DNA from: Trematomus loennbergii
Taxonomy: Eukaryota; Chordata; Actinopteri; Perciformes; Nototheniidae
NCBI GenBank assembly: GCA_012861695.1
Contig: JAAOOA010000433.1
Span: 1-64,000 of the forward strand
Reading direction: 5' to 3'
Length of the DNA: 64,000 nt
The notes under the pieces were generated by a model. It was not told the origin of the DNA and did not search any database. It saw only the letters and a program-made list of their open reading frames with translations. Position numbers and translations under genes: made by a program. Each line of letters begins with the position of its first letter. Position 1 is the first letter of the stretch. Positions 53,650 through 64,000 of this stretch are shown here, piece by piece.

Positions 53650-53942
53650 TCTCACTGTAGAGAGACACGGCTCTCTGACTTTGACTCACTGAACTAAACC
53701 TACCAGCCCTCAAGATGCTACTTCACCATTACAGGTGGAAATAATGATTTATTCTCTGTTCAATGTTTAACTCTCATAAAAACATTTAAACGTCTTTTGC
53801 TGGAGTAAAGTTAGCCTCTTAGTTCAACATATTTATAAAAGTATGTATACAATAACATGGAGAGGCAACTATTTCTCCTAGTAAGCTGAATAAAAAGTAC
53901 AACGAAAGAGAAATTGCTCTTATAAATTAACATTTGACTTAC

Positions 53943-53980
53943 TTCCAACATCCAGTCTGGTTCCTCCACCGAACGTGTAC
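53943..53980 (-). other. Ig light-chain J segment 2
   Basis: 38 bases reading [12 protein letters not shown] followed by a GTAAGT donor. It differs from J1 in only a few bases at its 5' end; the flanks are nearly identical for over 70 bases, so the two arose by a recent duplication about 370 bp apart. Confidence 0.93.
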
Positions 53981-54019
53981 CACAGTGATACAAAGTCATT
54001 GAGCCGCCGTACAAAAACC
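53981..54019 (-). other. Recombination signal (23-bp spacer) of J2
   Basis: Heptamer at 53,981-53,987, spacer 53,988-54,010, nonamer 54,011-54,019. Identical to the signal of J1. Confidence 0.95.
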
Positions 54020-54608
54020 TCTCACTGTAGAGAGACACGGCTCTCTGACTTTGACACAAACAAACTCACCAAACACATCCACGGTTTACCCACTTTATAT
54101 AATAACTGCTTACAATGTTTGAAACAGATTCACAAACTATGGAGAAGTATTGAATCTTTTTTTAGCTGTTATACATTTAAAAAGCAAAATACTCATATTG
54201 AATGAAGTACATGTAATGACGTTATTTCTTAAGAAAACTCTCTAATCAATCGGGCAAAATGTAAATCATTGTCATTTTATAAAGCTTTATTTTAGATTGT
54301 TGTGGAGGAAGAGAGCATTGATTCGAGTGGGAGTGAATTATAGGACAGTTTTAAATATTCTTTGGAAAGAGCAAGTGAGCCCTGACCCATTCCGGGCGGC
54401 AGTGCCCTTGAGCAGGGCACCGAACCCCCAAGTGCTCCCTGGCACATGCTCCTGTGCACCTATGTACTTGTAAGGTGTGTGTGTATAAAGAAAACAGAGT
54501 GGAAACTGAATGTTCCCCCAGGGGAGGTCCATCTTCTTCATCTTCTTCTTGGTGATCAATAATCCAGGTCCCTGTTGGAGTCAGTCAGAGCATTTCCATA
54601 GAGAGACA

Positions 54609-54654
54609 CTTTGCATCAGCAGCACCATGCTCCAGTGCTCTGGGACACTTTATA
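54609..54654 (+). promoter_or_regulatory. V promoter: octamer-like CTTTGCAT and TATA-like motif
   Basis: CTTTGCAT at 54,609-54,616 is one base from the light-chain octamer ATTTGCAT. A TTTATAG lies about 35 bases on (54,649-54,655). Both are upstream of the V leader ATG at 54,735, in the order expected for Ig V promoters. Confidence 0.6.
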
Positions 54655-54734
54655 GTCCTGAGAGTTGAACACTGGATGACTGACAGCTGTCCTTCATGAC
54701 AACAGAAGCCACAGGAATCCTCCTCATCAAGAAC

Positions 54735-55202
54735 ATGACTTTGATCTGCGTCCTCATCTGGACTCTCCTCTGCTGCTGCTTCACAGGTAAAGTCCAGAGA
54801 ATCAAAGTCCTCTCCTCTGTGAACATCCGTCCCTCTGAAATGAAGCGGACAAAACCATGACGCTGCTTTATGTCTTTGTCTCTGTATCCTCAGAGTCCAG
54901 AGGCCAGGTCACAGTGACTCAGTCTGGAGCAGTGAGCTCTGCTCCGGGACGCTCCGTCTCCATCACATGTACGACCAGTCAGAAGGTATTTATAATAACT
55001 TTTAGCCTGGTACCAACAGAGAGATGGAGGAACTCCTAAACTGCTCATTAAGTATACTAGCACTCGAGAAACAGGGATTTCAGACCGTTTTACAGGCAGT
55101 GGATCAAACTCTGACTTCACTCTGACCATCAGTGGAGTCCAGACTGATGATGCAGCAGTTTACTACTGTCAGAGTTCATTATCAACAGTCAGTGGGTGTT
55201 CA
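54735..55202 (+). pseudogene. Ig light-chain V segment, frameshifted in CDR1
   Basis: The leader exon 54,735-54,786 encodes MTLICVLIWTLLCCCFT (donor GTAAAG). The V exon 54,894-55,202 follows a TATCCTCAG acceptor. It starts GQVTVTQSGAVSSAPGRSVS, with the first Ig Cys in ITCTTSQ. Just after, in CDR1 near 54,987-55,010, the frame shifts by one base relative to the following WYQQ framework, so the original frame ends at a TAA near 55,037. In the shifted frame, framework 3 is well kept ([27 protein letters not shown]). The RSS is intact. Unless the shift is a sequencing error or is corrected by junctional diversity elsewhere, it cannot encode a full V domain. Confidence 0.85.
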
Positions 55203-55230
55203 CACAGTGAAAAAGCGTCGTACAAAAACC
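55203..55230 (+). other. Recombination signal (12-bp spacer) of the V segment
   Basis: Heptamer CACAGTG (55,203-55,209), 12-bp spacer (55,210-55,221) and nonamer ACAAAAACC (55,222-55,230), all consensus. It pairs with the 23-bp signals of the two J segments in inverse orientation, so joining would invert the 54-55 kb segment rather than delete it. Confidence 0.95.
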
Positions 55231-55307
55231 TCCCTCAGTCAGACTGAACAGGAACTGAACTGACTGCTGCAGCTGGAAGCTACTGCAGAGACTGATACAC
55301 TTCACTG

Positions 55308-56866
<1,559 letters not shown>

Positions 56867-57579
56867 CACATGGGTCAATCTCAAGGCCCGGGGGCAAATC
56901 AGGCCCTTGGTGGATTTAATTTCGGCCCGCAGGATCATTTCTAATTACTATTAGATCCGGCCCGCTGGTATATTGCACGCACACCCACTCAATCCTGAGG
57001 GTTTCCTCAGCTCAGAGCCTGACCCCAAACATTGATGAACTTGCACCCAAGATGAGATGCCAAGTATCTGCTTGAGCTAGCATCACAGAGCCACCTGAGT
57101 TTCAATGGGGTTTCCTTCTGCACTTTTTTCTTGCGACAACAGGCATGTTTTTTCTTTGAGGGAATTGTTTCTTTGAAGCTGTTGTTGGCCTGTGGAAAAA
57201 TGTATTCATAAGAAATGACTCATAAAAGCTGCGAATAGAGCTAAGATAAGATAAGAAATGATGCAACTGATTATTTAATGTTTCATGTTGTTGAAAAGTT
57301 GTCTTATCTTTCTTACAGTGCAGACGCTTTTCTGCTTGCTCTTGCCTCTGCTTACTTTTTATGCTGATTTTCCTATTCTTATTCTCTGAAAACTTCGAGC
57401 AGCGGCTCCTGGACATTAACTTATCACTGGGACAGTTATTCATCGTAAATAGACGGAGGGTTTCAGCCATATTTCAACATTTTTACGACGACCTCAGTCT
57501 TACAGTAGCGTGGCCTAGCAACAGCTAAAGCCTGGTAGGCTACTGCATGCTATTTAGCTTAAGCTAGTTGGTAGCAAAA

Positions 57580-59326
57580 TGCCTCCGTTCTCTACAGATG
57601 ACTTCCACAAACTTCAACAGAAGATGGCTGTGTTGGAAATGAAATGCAACGGTTGGAAGTTAACGTGGAAGTGAAAGGACTATGTTGTGGGAATAACACC
57701 ACTTTACCAGTGTTGCAAGATAATGGAAAAGGGTATGCTAACTCACAGCTAGTTAGCAGCTACAAGGTTTCCAAGGAACAGGAGGGTGTACTGGGTAATA
57801 AATCTACAAGTGGTAGTCCTCCCTGGAACTCTCTGGGTGCAAAGCCTAAGAGTAAATGATTTCCATGGGATTTGGGAGGACGAATAACAGGCAGAGCCCA
57901 GCGCTCTGAAATCTGTGATGCGACCGGCTGGCCTGCATTGTTATCACCCAGGAAGAGTGCCTCTTCAACCCCTATTCATACTAGGAAACAGCCGTGGACA
58001 GCTGCTAAAGGGAGAACTACAAACAATCCTCCTAAACCACCAAGTGTGCCAATCCAGAACAGATACGCTCCGCTGACCGAGAACCGGAGATCTCTTTCTG
58101 ATGACCTGGATAACCTGTCCTCTTCACACAGCAGGGTAAGGACCAATAGCTACTCCAAAAGTAAAAGGCTAGAGGGAAAGCTAACGACTGGGCCTGAAAC
58201 TCTGATTGTGGGTGACTCTGCTGTAAGAGATGTAAAAGGTCTGTGTAGTAAGAACAACACCAAAGTACTCTGTTTTCCCAAGGATATGGTCTCCGACTTG
58301 GCTGAGAAGATCCTGCATATTGGGGCTGAACATCCGACTGTGAAGAATGTGGTACTACATATTGGAACAAATGATGTTGTGAAACAACAGTCAGAAGCGC
58401 TGAAAGAAGACTTTAAATGTCTGTTGGAAACTGTCAGCTCTCTAAATGCGGAGGTGTTCATCAGTGGCCCTCTACCGCCAGTCAGAAGAGGAGTGGAGAG
58501 ATTCAGCAGACTGTTTGCATTGAACACGTGGCTTTCAGCTGCCTGTACTGACCATTCTGTCCATTTTATTGACAATTTTAACTTTTTCTGGGATCGCAGA
58601 CATCTTTTTAAGGCAGATGGAGTTTGCCTGAACAAGTCAGGAGTGAAATTGTTTATCTCTAACATATTCAACTGCCTGCGTCAGCAATCTGTTCCCTCTG
58701 CCAAGGACAAGCGGCAAGAGGAATCAAAACAGGAGAAAGACACAACACATTGCGCAGAAAACCCTGAAGAAGTATCACTGCACCCGCCTGAGGAATGTTC
58801 TGATTATGGGAGACCTATGACACAAATGGAGGAGTCTCCACTGCCCGTCACCCCCCCTGTCAACGCCTTTGAGGATACTCTTCATTCATCCCCCAGCTCT
58901 CTCTACTCTCCGCTCACCCTTTCACCCTCGCCCTCCCCCCTGGAGTTCGATGACCGCATGAAGGCGAGATGCAGGGTTGGCAGCATGTCCTTTACCCCCG
59001 CCCCTCAACGCGCCACCAAAATCACCGAAGACAAGCCTACGTCAACCACCTCCCCCCCTGGCAGCATCTCCTTTACCCCCGCCCTTCCACAACGCCCACC
59101 AAAATCACAGAAGCAGAGACGCGCACCATCTCCCCCGTCTTCATCACCGTGCCTACGTCAACCACCTCCCTCCCTTCAAGAAAGCATCTGCAGTCTCCGA
59201 AGCCTGATAAGGATGTGTGTGTACAAAACGCAACAAACTTTTACTGATATGTGCTGGGTCCAGGCTCAAGGGCATATGGCACTCTCAACTCTTTCCAGCA
59301 CATGCCGGGGCCCTGCCTGCCAGTAG
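57580..59326 (+). pseudogene. LINE ORF1 with esterase-like domain, broken
   Basis: Starts MPPFSTDDFHKLQQKM at 57,580. The frame shifts near 57,655 and again near 57,860, then stays open to 59,326. The middle part is SGNH-hydrolase-like: block I GDS at 58,211-58,219 and block III GTND near 58,364-58,375. The block V site reads DGVCLN (near 58,617-58,634) where the catalytic His of DGxHLN is expected, so the Ser-Asp-His triad appears lost in this copy. The C-terminal 170 residues are Pro/Ser-rich with internal repeats (SFTPAP, KITE). Esterase-type ORF1 proteins are known in CR1/L2 elements; their role in transposition is not settled. Confidence 0.8.
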
Positions 59327-62320
59327 CTTTGCCGATATCTGTGTTGATAGGTAATAGATTAAGAGCGGTAAATCAGCTTAGAAACAGGAAGTGCTCAAAC
59401 GTTTGTGTGAGGTTATCAAATTTAGCAGTGATTCCATGTCAGCCACAGCTTGTCACAACATTTTTTACTGATAGTGTATTTAACAAACTTAAACTAGCTT
59501 TATTAAATGTCAGGTCTTTGGCAGGAAAAACATTTTTAATCAATGATTTTATCACTGAGCACAATCTCGATTTTATGTTTTTAACGGAAACTTGGATTGA
59601 ACAAAATAACAGTGCAGCTGTTCTTATCGAATCAACCCCTCCCAACTTTAGTTTTATGAGTCAGGAAAGAATGCATAAGAAAGGGGGTGGAGTTGCTATT
59701 TTGTTCAATGATTCCATTCAATGCAGGAAGACATCTTATGGGGACTTTGCTTCTTTTGAATATGTGGCCCTTCAGCTGAAATGCTCCTCTCGAGCTCTGT
59801 TCCTAAATATCTATAGACCACCCAAATACTGTGCAAGCTTTTTTGATGATTTTACTGAACTGCTGTCTATAGTGTGTATTGACTTTGACCGTTTAGTCAT
59901 TGTTGGTGATTTTAACATCCATGTTGACAACCCCCAGGACAGAGGGGCTAAAGAACTGTTTTGTGTTCTTGATAACTATGGACTGACTCAGCATGTGGCG
60001 GAGCCCACGCACAATAAGGGGCACACTCTGGACTTAATTATCTCAAAGGGTCTGAATATCTCAAAGGTTGTGGTGACTGATGTTGCACTCTCTGATCATT
60101 CCTGTGTTTTCTTTGAGAGCTCTATTTCTGTTCACAAAAATGTTCAGAAAGAGGTAACCACAAAGCGATATTTAACAGAAAATACTAGGGAAATGTTTAC
60201 TCATAATTTTTCATCCACACTTGCCCCTGCTAACATCTCAGTAAATGAGCTAGTAGATCATTTTAATTCAAAAATTAAAAATGTTATAGATACCATTGCT
60301 CCAACTAAGGTAAAGGAAGTGATTGCAAGAAAATATCTCCATGGAGAAAGGCCATGACCGTGAGAACAGAAAAAAGAGAGTGTCGAAAAGCTGAACGTAG
60401 GTGGCGAAAAACAAATCTCCAGGTTCACTTTGAAATCTATAAAGAGAGACTTGGCCTTTATAATTTGGAATTGAAAAACGCACGACAGTCTTTCTTCTCT
60501 GACATCATTACCAAAAACAAAAACAACGCACGTGCCTTGTTTGCTACCGTCGACAGACTAACTAACCCCCCAGTGTCAGTAGCCTCTGAATTTCTATCCA
60601 CCAGGGCGTGCAATGATTTTGCCTCCTTCTTCACTGACAAAATTCAGAAAATTAGACAAGCAGTCAGTGCCTCTGCATCAGGTACAGCAAATGTTTTGTC
60701 CCTATGTCCACCTAATATCAATTCAAACACCATGACACAATTCCATCAGATTAATGGTAAAAACTTAGAGGACATTATTCAACTTCTGAAATCCTCCTCC
60801 TGCTGCCTTGATATTATTCCAACAGGATTTTTCAAAGATGTTTTTCCTTGCATGGCCTCAGATCTACTTCATATAGTAAACACATCTCTTCACTCAGGTA
60901 TTTTTCCAGAGGCCCTGAAAACTGCAGTCATTAAACCGCTCTTAAAAAAGAATAATCTAGATGCCTCAGTAATGAACAATTACAGGCCAATATCAAACCT
61001 GCCATTTCTAGGTAAAATCATTGAAAAAGTTGTATTTCAACAGTTGAGTAACTTCTTGCATTTAAATAACTGTTTGGATGTGTTCCAGTCAGGATTTCGT
61101 CCAAACCACAGCACTGAGACTGCTCTTGTAAAGGTCTTCAATGACATCCACTTAAACACAGACAGTGGCAGAACTTCAGTGTTAGTATTATTAGATCTCA
61201 GTGCTGCGTTTGACACTGTTGACCACAACATATTACTAGACCGACTAGAAAACTGGGTGGGACTTTCGGCAACAGTTCTAAATTGGTTTGAGTCCTACTT
61301 AAAGGACAGAAAAAACTTTGTTTCTATAGGTAAATACACATCTGAGTTGACAAATATGACATGTGGGGTACCTCAAGGCTCCATCTTGGGGCCTCTTCTC
61401 TTTAACATCTACATGCTACCACTGGCTCAGATAATGAAAAACAACAAAATAAGTTACCATAGCTATGCGGATGACACACAAATTTACGTAACAATTTCAC
61501 CAGGAGATTATGCTCCAATTCAAACACTGAGTAAGTGCATTGAACAAATCAATGACTGGATGTGTCAGAACTTTCTCCAATTAAACAAAGATAAAACTGA
61601 GGTAATGGTTTTTGGAGCCAAGGCAGAACGTATAAAAGTTAGCGCTGAGCTTCAGTCTGCAATGTTCAAAACAACAGATAAAGCCAGAAATCTAGGTGTA
61701 GTCATGGACTCTGACCTGAGTTTCAACAGTCACATTAAAACAGTTACTAAATCAGCCTACTATCACCTAAAGAACATATCTAGGATTAAAGGACTAATGT
61801 CACAGCAGGATTTGGAAAAACTTGTCCATGCTTTTATCTTCAGTAGACTCGACTACTGCAATGGTGTCTTTACAGGCCTCACTAAAAAATCTATTAGAAA
61901 GCTGCAGCTAATTCAGAACGCCGCTGCTCGAGTCCTCACTAACACTAAGAAAGTGGATCACATCACTCCTGTTCTGAAGTCCTTACACTGGCTTCCTGTG
62001 TGTCAAAGAATAGATTTCAAAATATTGTTGCTGGTTTATAAAGCTTTGAATGGTTTAGGCCCAAAATACATGTCTGACCTACTGCTAAATTATGAACCAT
62101 CCAGAACTCTCAGGTCTTCAGGGACTGGTCAGCTTTCTGTCCCCAGAGTCAGAACTAAACATGGAAAGCAGCATTCAGTTATTATGCTCCAAATATCTGG
62201 AACAAACTCCCAGAAACCTGCAGGTCCGCTGCAACTCTTACTACTTTTAAATCCAGGCTGAAGACTTTTCTTTTTGCCGCTGCTTTTAATTGAACTATTC
62301 ACATCTTAAACTGCACTGTA
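59251..62320 (+). pseudogene. LINE ORF2: endonuclease and reverse transcriptase, broken
   Basis: The frame opens at 59,251, overlapping ORF1 by about 75 bases. The APE-type endonuclease begins near LALLNVRSLAGK (59,490) with FLTETW, GDFNIH (near 59,910) and SDHSC (near 60,090). A frameshift at an A-run near 60,332 ends this frame at 60,357, and the protein continues in another frame from 60,354. Reverse transcriptase follows with NYRPIS, GFRPNHST, DLSAAFDTVDH, GVPQGSILGPLLF and the catalytic YADD (61,464-61,475). A further one-base shift near 62,165 alters the C-terminus (stop at 62,261). Catalytic motifs are still intact, so the breaks are fairly young. Confidence 0.88.
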
Positions 62321-62787
62321 ACTTTTAACTTTTATCCATGTATTTTTTCTTTTAATGTTTATTTTATTATCTTTTCTTTTTAATGACTGATTTTAAATGC
62401 CATTTTTAAATGTCTTCCATTTTTGTAAAGCACTTTGAATTACCTTGTGTTGAAAGGTGCTATATAAATAAACTTGCCTTGCCTTGCCTTGCCTTGTTTT
62501 TATAGGCAATAATTTAAGCTTTGTTAGTTCCAGGTTTAATATGTGCAATAAGTTCATTTCAATAAGTTTTGCAATAAACATTGAACCAGTCCGGCCCTCG
62601 ACTAGTACCCATTTTTTATTTTGGCCCACTGTGTATTTGACTTTGACACCCCTGCTCTAGATGATAGGAAAGGAGGTTTCAAACTTCCTTTATAACCTCC
62701 TTTAGCTTAGGAACCACTGGACCTCCCTTTACGAAAGAGGAGAGGAGAAAGTGATACCCCACAATGCCTTGCGGCCGCAGCATTTGC

Positions 62788-62860
62788 CGTCACACACAGT
62801 CGGCCGTCACACAACAGTCGGCCGTCACACAACAGTCGGCCGTCACACAACAGTCGGCCG
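62788..62860 (+). repeat. Four 17-18-bp tandem units
   Basis: CGTCACACAACAGTCGGC repeated about four times, followed by a diverged CGTTCACGG. Confidence 0.9.
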
Positions 62861-63161
62861 TTCACGGAAACAACCGATTATGACCGAGAAATGATATCAT
62901 GAAAGTTACGGTGCTTATTAAGCTTTTTAAAACGTATGTGGTAACTTGCCAAAGTGCTTTGTTTTGAACGTTCATCAGTATTATAATCAAAAAGAGAAAT
63001 ATGAACGTTACTTTTACTGAAATTATCAAATAAAGTTAACATTTCACAGTCTTTACTGAGCTGTGTGGGGTTTGTTCAACTTTTAAAAGATGTTTGAATG
63101 GTGATGTACACAGTGATAGATGTTAAGGACTAACGTTTATAATAAATACCTTTGTATTGAT
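62861..63161. other. Intergenic, no gene seen
   Basis: AT-rich, no exon or element recognised. Confidence 0.45.
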
Positions 63162-64000
63162 TTTAAAGGGCCCATGTCATGGCCATTTCTACTGATCATA
63201 ATTCCATTGTTGAGGTATACTGGAATAGATTTATACTGTGCAATGTTCCAAACTCACATTGGTTTCTCATACAGCATCTCTGTATAGTACGTGTATTCAC
63301 TCTCTGTCCTAAACGGCTTGTTGGAGCTCCTGCCCCCCCCCCCCTGTGAGCTCAGTGTGCTCCGATTGGTCAGCTCGGCCACTCTTTTCTGATTAGTCAA
63401 CCACCAGAGAGGCTCCGCCCATGTCTAACACAGTGCTTTTTTCGGCTCTGAGTGGAACATCAGTTTTACAATGGCGTCGGTACAGCCGTATATGTTTGAA
63501 CCGGAGTCCGATCCTGAAAGTGAGACAGACCAACGTGATAGACCTGATCCACCGTCCCAAAGACTAGAGCAGACGGTTTCACAGTGGACAGTTTTTATTT
63601 AGTATCGCTCTTACATTTTAGATGTTAGAACTGCATCATGTATCTACATCACAGTAACAAGTTTGTCCGCTAACTAACCGAACCTACAACTGTTTTTATT
63701 TAGGTGCACTTGTGGAAACTGCGCCATGATGCCTACCGAAGTGGAAAACGTCTGTTGCAAAGAAATTAGAAAGGTAGCATAGCTGACAGTTACAACATTA
63801 TGTAGCCAGCTAGCTGAAAACACCAACAGTAGCACACAACATTATATGCCAAGATATACACCATACATATTTGTCAAGTCAATAGACTATTATATGCCCT
63901 TTTATTTCTTCCTTAGTAATTGAATGTTTGTTTTGTAAACCTTGCCATAGTTGGTTTAATTGCTAAACGTGTTATGTTACAAATATCTTACCTTCCTATA
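63162..64000 (+). mobile_element. TTAA-family transposon carrying a P2X7-type domain gene (right end off window)
   Basis: Left end TTTTAAAGGGCCCATGTCATGG, with the next roughly 200 bases homologous to the complete element at 46,778-47,487. Beyond the shared end it contains two exons of a small gene (63,471-63,773) and continues past the window edge. The TTAA target suggests a piggyBac or Kolobok-type element; no transposase was seen in the part available. Confidence 0.7.
63471..63773 (+). CDS. P2X7 C-terminal-like cysteine-motif protein, partial, in a transposon
   Basis: ATG at 63,471 opens MASVQPYMFEPESDPESETD, an acidic start ending near SQW (about 63,578). After an intron, exon 2 (63,704-63,773) follows a TTTATTTAG acceptor and encodes CTCGNCAMMPTEVENVCCKE, with a GTAGCA donor. 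The WCxCGxC...CC pattern is that of the zinc-binding intracellular (ballast) domain of the P2X7 receptor, which occurs as stand-alone genes in many fish genomes. No channel part is present, so this is not P2rx7 itself. The exon 1 donor is unclear: no GT is in the expected position and the unspliced frame ends at TAG 63,600-63,602, so this copy may be defective. Later exons lie beyond the window. Confidence 0.65.

Larger units (their letters stand above)
57290..62496 (+). mobile_element. CR1/L2-type LINE, near full length, frameshifted
   Basis: Two overlapping reading frames: ORF1 with an SGNH-esterase-like domain and ORF2 with APE endonuclease plus reverse transcriptase, then a 3' end TATATAAATAAACTTGCC followed by tandem TTGCC. 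This is the layout of CR1/L2-clade non-LTR elements in fish. There is no LTR or poly(A) tail. The 5' boundary is uncertain (57,290-57,570). At least four frameshifts make it inactive. A 3' fragment of the same family is in leap2 intron 2. Confidence 0.88.
56867..62654 (-). mobile_element. hAT-type element interrupted by a LINE
   Basis: Flanked by exact 8-bp repeats CTCTAGAT (56,859-56,866 and 62,655-62,662). Its outer parts (56,867-57,200 and 62,500-62,654) are the inverse of the element at 33,151-33,659, ending TTTGACACCCCTG. About 5.2 kb of LINE lies between. Compared with the 33-kb copy, this host has an additional internal stretch around 57,205-57,290. Confidence 0.85.

Noticed and set aside
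57580..62320. Retroviral gag-pol or host reverse transcriptase
   Set aside because: There are no LTRs, protease, RNase H-integrase or envelope; APE endonuclease plus a TTGCC tail identify a LINE.
63471..63773. True P2X7 receptor gene
   Set aside because: No transmembrane or ATP-binding channel sequence precedes the Cys motif, and the exon sits inside a repeated transposon terminus.

Overview
The window is teleost fish nuclear DNA, probably from a percomorph. The evidence is spliced vertebrate genes with fish-type sequences (bmp15, leap2), a teleost kappa-type immunoglobulin light-chain cluster, and dense (CA)n microsatellites with fish-type transposons (hAT, Harbinger-like, TTAA-target MITEs, Tc1, tRNA-SINEs, a CR1/L2-type LINE). 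I found no prokaryotic genes, CRISPR arrays or retroviral genes. Real coding sequence is only a few per cent of the window. Most long reading frames are microsatellites or minisatellites read in frame.

Positions 1-21,109 are probably mostly intron 1 of a minus-strand Shroom gene. Its first coding exon lies at 21,110-21,232 and encodes the start of the Shroom PDZ domain. The intron is packed with repeats: (CA)n arrays, a 1.1-kb AAG tract, 57-bp and 72-bp minisatellites, a roughly 180-bp satellite-like array and several MITEs. Head-to-head with it is bmp15 (24,816-26,764, two exons), an oocyte TGF-beta ligand. About 10 kb further on is leap2 (37,258-40,726, three exons), a four-cysteine antimicrobial and ghrelin-receptor peptide. 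The order shroom-bmp15-leap2 mirrors human SHROOM1-GDF9-LEAP2, and the shroom/bmp15 head-to-head pair mirrors human SHROOM4-BMP15, so the block looks like one arm of an ancient duplicated region.

Positions 40.7-52 kb are intergenic DNA with nested transposons: two tRNA-SINEs, a Tc1 end, several TTAA MITEs and two hAT elements with clear 8-bp target duplications. Positions 52.3-55.2 kb hold a compact Ig light-chain cluster: a constant exon and two J segments with 23-bp-spacer RSSs on the minus strand, and one V segment with a 12-bp-spacer RSS on the plus strand. Joining would therefore be by inversion. The V is frameshifted in CDR1.

Positions 56.9-62.7 kb are a hAT element with a perfect 8-bp target duplication, interrupted by a nearly full-length but frameshifted LINE whose ORF1 has an SGNH-esterase-like domain and whose ORF2 has endonuclease and reverse transcriptase. 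The right end (63.16 kb onward) starts a TTAA-flanked transposon that carries a gene with a P2X7 C-terminal-type cysteine motif. A non-autonomous relative lies at 46.8-47.5 kb.
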